From positions 1 to 64,000 of the forward strand of contig JARBUM010000001.1 in assembly GCA_029239675.1 (NCBI GenBank): DNA of 64,000 nt, in the 5' to 3' direction. Under the pieces are notes generated by a model, which had not been told where the DNA came from, ran no database searches, and saw nothing but the letters and a program-made list of their open reading frames with translations. The first letter of the stretch is position 1; each line of letters begins with the position of its first letter. Positions 58,462 to 64,000 of this stretch are shown here, piece after piece. Source of the DNA: Pelosinus sp. Its GTDB lineage: Bacteria > Bacillota > Negativicutes > DSM-13327. The translations under genes and the position numbers were made by a program.

Positions 58462-60462
58462 TTAATTTTCTATAGCATATAAACGCATCTTACGATAAAG
58501 CGTATTGCGAGAAACACCTAGATCCCGTGCCACCTCGCTCACATTTCCACCATGCTTTGCTAGAAATAATAGAATCTGTTGGCATTCAGCATCTTCAATT
58601 CGTTTTTTTCGTTGTGCACGCCCCAGATATCTCCTATCGTCTTGGGATAATCCCTTTATTCCTCCTGCAATGTTACAGGAAACAGCAACGTCTAGGGGTA
58701 AATGCATTGTTGTAATGATCCCTGATTCCGTAAAACTGACCGCCCGTTCCACTACATTTTGTAATTCACGCACATTACCTGGCCAAGTAAATTGTTCCAA
58801 ACACTCAATAACACCTGGCTCAACTTCATACTTACAACCTTGTTCCTTGCCTATTTTATCTAAAAAATATCTAAAAAGTAAGGGGATATCTTGCACACGA
58901 TCGCGCAAGGGAGGAATATTTACAGCAATAACGTTAAGCCGATAATAAAGATCTTGACGAAAGGCTCCCTTCTCTACTTCTTGCCGCAAATTTTTATTGG
59001 TAGCACAGATAATCCTGGTGTTGACAGGAATTACTTTATCACTGCCAATCCGCGTTATCTTTTTTTCCTGCAATACCCGCAATAAAGCAATTTGCTGTTC
59101 TAAGGGCATATCACCAATTTCATCAAGAAAAATAGTACCACCTGAGGCAAATTCAAATTTCCCTGGTTTTCCACCTTTTTTAGCACCAGTGAAAGCTCCC
59201 TCAGCATAGCCAAACAGCTCACTGCCAATCAGTTCCCTTGGTATAACACCGCAATTCATGGCAACAAAAGGACCTTTTCGCTGCTCACTTTTATTATGAA
59301 TGGCCTGAGCAAAAATTTCCTTACCAGTACCACTTTCCCCTTGCAAAAGGATTGTGGATGACGTGGTGGCTGCAAGAGAAGCTACTCGTATAGCCTCTAT
59401 TATTGCTACACTTTCGCCGATAATATCACGAAACTGCAAGGTTGCATGATAACCGCTAAAGCGATTCACTAAGTTTTGTATTTGTTTTATCGGGCGCAGA
59501 ATAATGACTCCACCAACGACTCTACCTTCATCATCCAGCAGTGGTTCACCTGAGGCCAAACAATGGAACCTACTTTTCTTAGTATCTACCATGAATTCAA
59601 CATCTTCATAGGGTTCCTTGCTAGTTAACATATGCCGTGTTACTGCGTTTTTGCTACCAAATAATTTATCTATGGACATTCCTAATAATTCGTCTTCTCT
59701 TATATTAAGAATTTCTTTAGCTGCTGGGTTCAACTGCGTGATAACACCCCCTTGATCTACCATTACCACTCCATCTGACATGGCATTAAAGATGTTAGTT
59801 AGGCGTTTATTAGCTTGAGCCAATTCCTTATTTTTGCGTTGGATCACCAGTTGTGCCGCAATGGCTTCAGCAGCAGCGACCACCATACCTAAGGTGTGTA
59901 AATGAGACGTATAGGATGCTCCCGACATATCTAGTATACCAAGCACTTCTCCATGATGATCAAAGATAGGTGCTGCTGAACAGGTCAGACAGTGATGTTT
60001 TTGACAATAATGCTCAGCACCGGACACTTGTAAGGGTTCTTTGATAACAAGGGCCGTCCCAATGGCATTAGTACCTTCTTCTTCTCCCCATGAAGCTCCG
60101 TGGAAAAAGTTATGCGTCATGGGATTTTTCAAAGTATCTTCATCCCCGAACATTTCCATTATATATCCCCGTTCATCACTTAAAGCCACTACAAAACCAG
60201 AGCCTTGAACAAATTGATAGAGATTCCTCATAAAAGGTTTAGCAACCTTTATTAATTCCTGCTTCTCTAAAAGCATAGCTTGCATTTGGGCTTCATCCAA
60301 TTTGCGATGAGCCGTATTACCATAGGGATTTACAGAAGCTTGACGACATCGGGTCCAAGATTCAATAATTTGCGGCCGAGTGGAATACCGTCCTTTTTCC
60401 CCAGTGATAAAATGCTTCCAATTTGGAAGAGTATAATCTTGATAGCTATTATTACTTTTCAT
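58462..60462 (-). CDS. Sigma-54-dependent activator (AcoR-type: GAF-PAS-AAA-HTH)
   Basis: 666 residues. N-terminal GAF-like sensor (about 60-205) with a Cys/His cluster HYCQKHHCLTCSAAP; PAS domain (about 220-330); AAA+ domain with Walker A GESGTGKE (375-382), the sigma-54 contact loop GAFTGA (422-427), Walker B TIFLDE and the R-finger region; Fis-type HTH at the end (NVSEVARDLGVSRNTLYRKM). All activation residues are intact. It is divergent from nothing: it lies upstream of the aldehyde oxidoreductase on the same strand, whose sigma-54 promoter it presumably drives. Confidence 0.93.
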   Translation of the reverse strand: MKSNNSYQDYTLPNWKHFITGEKGRYSTRPQIIESWTRCRQASVNPYGNTAHRKLDEAQMQAMLLEKQELIKVAKPFMRNLYQFVQGSGFVVALSDERGYIMEMFGDEDTLKNPMTHNFFHGASWGEEEGTNAIGTALVIKEPLQVSGAEHYCQKHHCLTCSAAPIFDHHGEVLGILDMSGASYTSHLHTLGMVVAAAEAIAAQLVIQRKNKELAQANKRLTNIFNAMSDGVVMVDQGGVITQLNPAAKEILNIREDELLGMSIDKLFGSKNAVTRHMLTSKEPYEDVEFMVDTKKSRFHCLASGEPLLDDEGRVVGGVIILRPIKQIQNLVNRFSGYHATLQFRDIIGESVAIIEAIRVASLAATTSSTILLQGESGTGKEIFAQAIHNKSEQRKGPFVAMNCGVIPRELIGSELFGYAEGAFTGAKKGGKPGKFEFASGGTIFLDEIGDMPLEQQIALLRVLQEKKITRIGSDKVIPVNTRIICATNKNLRQEVEKGAFRQDLYYRLNVIAVNIPPLRDRVQDIPLLFRYFLDKIGKEQGCKYEVEPGVIECLEQFTWPGNVRELQNVVERAVSFTESGIITTMHLPLDVAVSCNIAGGIKGLSQDDRRYLGRAQRKKRIEDAECQQILLFLAKHGGNVSEVARDLGVSRNTLYRKMRLYAIEN

Positions 60463-60579
60463 AGCAAGCCACCCTTATCCATATTATCAAGAAACAAATT
60501 CGCCATAAATTAGTCAACACCTGCAACGGCAGTTCGCAAAAGAAATATGGTGCACTCTTTCATATTAATAAAAAAAATG

Positions 60580-60660
60580 CTGACGTTTTTTCTAAACGCA
60601 GAGATTCAAAGAACACAGAGAAAAGATAGATAGGGTCAGAATCCCCTCTGTGGTTAAATC
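60580..60660. repeat. CGCAGAGATTCAAAGAACAC repeat in the 60463-60742 gap
   Basis: AACGCAGAGATTCAAAGAAC followed by ACAGAGAAAAGATAGATAGG, and CCCCTCTGTGGTTAAATC at the right end. The left half is very similar to 36060-36095 and the right end to 24055-24075. Confidence 0.65.
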
Positions 60661-60694
60661 ATTCTTTCCTCTTTCCATATCACAACCATAAAAA

Positions 60695-60740
60695 AAAGAT
60701 CATTTTTGGGTTCGCTTTCGCTTAACCAAAAATGATCTTT
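60695..60740 (-). terminator. Terminator of the IclR-type regulator
   Basis: AAAGATCATTTTTGG/CCAAAAATGATCTTT, 15-base perfect arms with a 16-base loop, 2 bases after the stop; A/T-rich end on the minus strand. Confidence 0.85.
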
Positions 60741-60742
60741 CA

Positions 60743-61513
60743 TCATTCACCAACATAACCTAGAATACGAGAAATACGCATTGTACTATCTAATAATTTA
60801 CTCACTACCTCTTTTTCGATGAACTCGCGAGAAAAGCGGGTAGCAATTCCTGAAATGCTGATCGCAGCAACAACTTTTCCAGTTTTATCGTAAATAGGTG
60901 CCCCAATGCATCGTCCTTCCATCTCACATTCCTGCTGATCCAATGCATAACCTGCTTTACGAACCTCTTCCATCTCACTAAGATAATTCAAGGGCTTCGT
61001 CAGGGTATACTCCGTCCTTTTGTCCATGCCTTCCTCTTCAAGAATTTGCAATATCTCCGCATCCTTGTGACGAGATAACAGCACCTTTCCCAAAGCCGTG
61101 CAATGTACAGCATTCGTTGTCCCTAGCTTGACTACCAAACGTGAAGAGTAAAGACTTTCCACCGTATCTACATATAAAACTCTATTTTTTTGTAAAATTG
61201 CCAAATGCACTGTCTCTTTCGTAAATTCATTCAACGCTTCTAAGAAAGACCGCGCCAAGCGCTTAATCTCAAAATCTTTCTCTGCCCACTGACTCATCAT
61301 CAGCAATTGGTGACCAAGACGGTAATTACCATTATGATCACAAAAAGCATAGTTTCTACTCTCTAGATTACTTAGTAAACGATATACGGTAGATTTAGGC
61401 AGACCTGTATCTTCTGTAATTTTCTTTATACTCAAGGGAATTTGACTGTTGCCAATCACTTCCAATATATCAAGTGCCCTATGCAATGATTGAACTTCTA
61501 TCTTGCCTGCCAT
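60743..61513 (-). CDS. IclR-family transcriptional regulator (KdgR-like)
   Basis: 256 residues. N-terminal winged helix (about 5-70: SLHRALDILEVIGNSQIPLS; ITEDTGLPKSTVYRLLSNLE) and the IclR effector domain (about 80-250) with TVHLAILQKNRVLYVDTVE, VHCTALGKVLLS and IGAPIYDKTGKVVAAISISG. Position next to KDPG aldolase and KDG kinase genes suggests a KdgR-like repressor that senses KDG or a related hexuronate product. AAGGAAGGGG precedes the ATG. It is transcribed in the same direction, separated by two dispersed repeats. Confidence 0.9.
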   Translation of the reverse strand: MAGKIEVQSLHRALDILEVIGNSQIPLSIKKITEDTGLPKSTVYRLLSNLESRNYAFCDHNGNYRLGHQLLMMSQWAEKDFEIKRLARSFLEALNEFTKETVHLAILQKNRVLYVDTVESLYSSRLVVKLGTTNAVHCTALGKVLLSRHKDAEILQILEEEGMDKRTEYTLTKPLNYLSEMEEVRKAGYALDQQECEMEGRCIGAPIYDKTGKVVAAISISGIATRFSREFIEKEVVSKLLDSTMRISRILGYVGE

Positions 61514-61533
61514 GCTATACCCCTTCCTTTATC

Positions 61534-61656
61534 ATAAAGAAGACTTGATTCAAATGGAGTTTTAACTCCACCTCAATCTTAGCCCCACTTATCCAGGGAC
61601 TTAACCGCTCTTAACTGACATTTGTATAGAATGGCAGTCTTAGGGCCGTTTAGTCA
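61534..61656 (+). repeat. Full copy of the AAGACTTGATT repeat (about 122 bp)
   Basis: ATAAAGAAGACTTGATTC, a TGGAGTTTTAACTCCA stem, CTTAGCCCCACTTATCCAGG, GACTTAACCGCTCTTAACTG, AGAATGGCAGTCTTAGGGCC and GTCATCGGATAAA. The same order of blocks occurs, inverted, at 27536-27645 and in part at 36816-36899. Located between IclR and eda. Confidence 0.7.
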
Positions 61657-61760
61657 TCGGATAAAAGCAACGATTATTATTAGATTATATCATTTTTTAG
61701 GAAGAAATGGCTACTATCACATGAAAAGTAATGAATATAATTAGCTGCCTCATTACAAAT

Positions 61761-61826
61761 ATAAAGAAGAATTGATTTAGGTGGAGTTTTAACTCCACCT
61801 AAATCCTGGTCTCGCTTATCTTCGGA
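61761..61826 (+). repeat. Second, truncated copy of the same repeat beside eda
   Basis: ATAAAGAAGAATTGATTTAG followed by a perfect stem GTGGAGTTTTAACTCCAC, extended to ATTTAGG/CCTAAAT, then CTGGTCTCGCTTATC. It lacks the second half of the full copy. On the minus strand the hairpin stands 16 bases after the eda stop and may end that operon. The rest of the 61514-61841 gap is AT-rich without further features. Confidence 0.65.
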
Positions 61827-61841
61827 AATCCGTCATTGCTA

Positions 61842-62492
61842 TTAGCTTACTGCCTCCTTTGCTTTACGAACGGCTTCTACAAATTGACGTGCAGTTTCCG
61901 TAACTAAAGCAAAATCGCCTGTGACGGCACCTCTTGTCAAATTACTACCAACACCAACAGCCACGCAACCTGCTTTAATCCACTCTCCCACATTATCGAT
62001 ATCTACACCACCTGTTGGCATAAGACGCACTTGAGGCAAAGGTCCTTTTAAAGCTTTAACAAATTTAGGTCCCATCATCTCTCCTGGGAACACTTTTAGA
62101 ATGTCAGCTCCTGCTTCCATAGCGAGCACTGCTTCTCGCACTGTCATAATTCCAGGCATTACTGGTACCCGATATTTATTGCAAAGTTTTACTGTTTCCA
62201 CATCCAAGCAAGGAGACACCACAAACTGAGCACCACTCAATATGGACAATCTCGCTGTCGTTGGATCTAACACGGTTCCTGCACCAATCATCACATCTGT
62301 ACCTGTATATTCTGCTGCTAACTCAGCCATAAGCTCATGTGCTCCTGGAATGGTAAAAGTAATTTCGATTAACTTTATACCACCAGCAACACAAGCCTTT
62401 ACTGCCTTACGCGCTTCTTCATGATTTGCGCCACGTACGACTACTACTAAACCTTCTTCACAAAGTCTCTTTATAATAATTTCTTTATCCAT
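61842..62492 (-). CDS. eda: KDPG/KHG aldolase
   Basis: 216 residues, TIM-barrel class I aldolase. VVVRGANHEEARKAVKACV, the Glu in IKLIEITFTIPGA (about 45), IGAGTVLDP (about 71-79), SPCLDVETVKLC and the Schiff-base Lys in ILKVFPGEMMG (about 133), then PTGGVDIDNVGEW. It splits 2-keto-3-deoxy-6-phosphogluconate to pyruvate and glyceraldehyde-3-phosphate. Directly after KDG kinase (18-base gap), which makes its substrate, so the two work in series in hexuronate catabolism. Confidence 0.95.
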   Translation of the reverse strand: MDKEIIIKRLCEEGLVVVVRGANHEEARKAVKACVAGGIKLIEITFTIPGAHELMAELAAEYTGTDVMIGAGTVLDPTTARLSILSGAQFVVSPCLDVETVKLCNKYRVPVMPGIMTVREAVLAMEAGADILKVFPGEMMGPKFVKALKGPLPQVRLMPTGGVDIDNVGEWIKAGCVAVGVGSNLTRGAVTGDFALVTETARQFVEAVRKAKEAVS

Positions 62493-62510
62493 TTTTTCCT
62501 CACTACTCTT

Positions 62511-63449
62511 TTATTTTTGTGCCATATAGGCCGACAATCCTTCCCTATTAGGTAATCCATCATTATCACCTGGGGACATCACTGCTAAAGCACCAATGGC
62601 TGCAGCACGCCTTACAGCCTCTTGTAAGGACAAGCCTTCTAAAAGCGCACTTACCAAACCGACAGCAAAACCATCACCTGCACCTACTGTATCTACCACT
62701 TTTTCTACAGGGAAGCCCGGTGTATAAAACTGTTGCCCCTCTGAGCTTGTATACGCACCCTCTGCACCCAATTTTATCACGACGATCTTCACACCAGCAG
62801 CATGATATGCATCTGCAATTTCTTGTACCGTTTCTTTTCCGGTAAGTAATTTCCCTTCTTCAATACCTGGAATCACAATATCAGCAAGGCATGCGAGGTC
62901 ATTAACCACTCTTGCCATTTCTGCTTTATCATTCCAAAGACCCGGACGCAGATTTGGATCATAGGATATTTGCACACCCTTTTCTCTGGCCTGTTTTATT
63001 AATTCATATACCATTTGCCGACAACCAGCTGATAATGCGGGAGGAATACCTGTCAAATGAATATGCTCGAATCCTTCCCAATTGAGTTCGCTGATTGTCT
63101 CACTACCCATATGAGAAGCGGCTGAATTTTTTCGTAACGAAAATACTTGCGGATCGCCACTGGCAACCTTTTGTTTCCACTGCATCCCCGTAAAGTACTG
63201 TTTATCATAAGTTGCATAGGAAGTATCAATACCACTTTGCTTTAAAAATCGCTCTATCTGTTTACCAAAAGGATCTTCACCTAATTTAGTAATATAAGTC
63301 ACTTCATGTCCTAAACGCACCATGCCAATGGAAAAGTTAACTTCAGCTCCCGCAACAAAACGGGAAAAATGTTCTACTTCTTCCAAAGAGCCTTCTTCTT
63401 GAGCCACAAAAAGTGCCATAGGCTCACCGACGGTAAGAATTTTACTCAT
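62511..63449 (-). CDS. kdgK: 2-keto-3-deoxygluconate kinase (PfkB family)
   Basis: 312 residues. PfkB signatures: FVAGAEVNFSIGMVRLGHE (about 31-49) and the C-terminal DTVGAGDGFAVGLVSALLEG (about 252-271, anion hole GAGD with catalytic Asp). The start ILTVGEPMALFVAQEEG and the middle SYDPNLRPGLW resemble KdgK more than fructokinase. It phosphorylates KDG to KDPG for the next gene, eda. GGAGGTTTG precedes the ATG. Third from the right edge in an operon kept in order isomerase - kinase - aldolase. Confidence 0.92.
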   Translation of the reverse strand: MSKILTVGEPMALFVAQEEGSLEEVEHFSRFVAGAEVNFSIGMVRLGHEVTYITKLGEDPFGKQIERFLKQSGIDTSYATYDKQYFTGMQWKQKVASGDPQVFSLRKNSAASHMGSETISELNWEGFEHIHLTGIPPALSAGCRQMVYELIKQAREKGVQISYDPNLRPGLWNDKAEMARVVNDLACLADIVIPGIEEGKLLTGKETVQEIADAYHAAGVKIVVIKLGAEGAYTSSEGQQFYTPGFPVEKVVDTVGAGDGFAVGLVSALLEGLSLQEAVRRAAAIGALAVMSPGDNDGLPNREGLSAYMAQK

Positions 63450-63482
63450 ACCAAACCTCCTATTTTTTAATCTAACATGATC

Positions 63483-64000
63483 TTACTTTGCCTCTTGAAT
63501 TTGTTGAATTGTTTTGATTAATAATTCTCTTGGCTCGTCCCCACAAGGAAATTCAATGCCAATAGGCACGTCTTGTGGTAATAAACGCAGTGCTGCACGC
63601 CAATCTATATTACCCATATCTAAACTGCGGACCTGTGGTCCTTGAAGAGTCATTTCCACATCTTTCAGATGAATATAACGAACATAGGGAGAAAGTTTCA
63701 CAGCATTATAAAGAGGTTCCTGGCCAACCCAGACAAAATTGCCTACATCAAAAGTGCTATATACTGGAATCTGGGCAGCCTTACATGCTTCTAGGAAAGT
63801 GAGAATGGGTTCCATTTTGCCATTAGCAGCAGATTGATCACCTTCTACAGTTAGCATGATAGGATACTCTTCTACCATATTCTTAAATTCTCTTAATTCG
63901 TCTTGGGAATTGCTATTAAAATCACCAACAGCAAATTTAATCCGCGTAGCTCCTAGTACCTGCGCTTCCTGAAAAGCCTGACGCAATTCATCCCGCTCTA
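63483..64000 (-). CDS. Sugar phosphate isomerase/epimerase, N-terminus beyond window
   Basis: About 172 residues of the C-terminal part; the frame is open through the right edge, reading ERDELRQAFQEAQVLGATR at the start, so the real start lies outside. It is the AP-endonuclease-2 TIM-barrel family: strands with IKFAVGDF, LTVEGDQSAA (Glu metal ligand), VYSTFDVGNFVWVG (Asp), YIHLKDVEM (His) and IGIEFPCGDE (Glu). It probably interconverts a keto sugar or sugar acid upstream of KDG in the same operon. The substrate cannot be told. Confidence 0.85.
   Translation of the reverse strand, partial: ERDELRQAFQEAQVLGATRIKFAVGDFNSNSQDELREFKNMVEEYPIMLTVEGDQSAANGKMEPILTFLEACKAAQIPVYSTFDVGNFVWVGQEPLYNAVKLSPYVRYIHLKDVEMTLQGPQVRSLDMGNIDWRAALRLLPQDVPIGIEFPCGDEPRELLIKTIQQIQEAK

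Overview
The window looks like chromosome of a low-GC, spore-forming but diderm Firmicute (class Negativicutes; the mix fits Sporomusaceae such as Pelosinus, though the genus is an inference). The evidence is Firmicute-style Shine-Dalgarno sites and operons, a SpoVB-type flippase, a 3D-domain wall protein and a sporulation-type sensor kinase, together with a TolC outer-membrane channel and MacAB-like pump that only make sense with an outer membrane. Anaerobic life is supported by class III ribonucleotide reductase (NrdD), a tungsten-type aldehyde:ferredoxin oxidoreductase and BFD-type Fe-S proteins. No rRNA, tRNA, CRISPR array, prophage or intact transposon was found. Most genes are on the minus strand.

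Layout. 1-7.3 kb: loosely packed accessory region with a secreted protein cut by the window edge, an amidohydrolase, a pentapeptide-repeat protein, an MscS channel, a broken ABC-F gene, a P-loop kinase and small unknowns; four related hairpin repeats lie in and just after it (2.8-7.5 kb). 7.5-15.4 kb: nrdD behind two NrdR boxes, a HAD phosphatase, a lipid flippase, DedA, an MBL hydrolase, an Lrp regulator and a DUF1653 protein. 15.4-19.3 kb: a YddA-type ABC exporter, then a translationally coupled pair of a diacylglycerol glycosyltransferase and a zinc phospholipase C-like protein. 19.5-26.1 kb: MacB-type permease, ATPase, MacA-type adaptor and TolC, followed by a two-component system. 26-35.7 kb: SGNH hydrolase, ppnP, racemase, GNAT and sensor kinase, topB, BFD protein, TIGR01777 epimerase and a CC-motif protein. 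35.8-43.7 kb: a 51-residue membrane protein, two secreted unknowns, AbrB-type permease, a pyridoxal kinase/ECF S-component pair and a Cache-HAMP-PAS-GGDEF-EAL protein. 44-47.6 kb: OpuC osmoprotectant transporter beside a BusR-like c-di-AMP regulator. 47.8-55.7 kb: pabA-pabB-pabC, 3D-domain protein, galE-galT, signal peptidase. 55.7-60.5 kb: aldehyde:ferredoxin oxidoreductase with two MoaD-like proteins, a sigma-54 promoter and a sigma-54 activator. 60.7-64 kb: IclR regulator, KDPG aldolase, KDG kinase and a sugar isomerase that runs off the edge, i.e. a hexuronate/KDG catabolic operon.

The points most worth following are (1) the glycosyltransferase-phospholipase C pair, which could form a phospholipid-to-glycolipid remodelling module; (2) the sigma-54 circuit driving the aldehyde oxidoreductase, with an unusual 20-bp inverted repeat in enhancer position and a second MoaD-like protein lacking a terminal GG; (3) the BusR-like regulator beside opuC; and (4) at least three families of dispersed intergenic repeats, one of which supplies stop codons or terminal codons to two genes.
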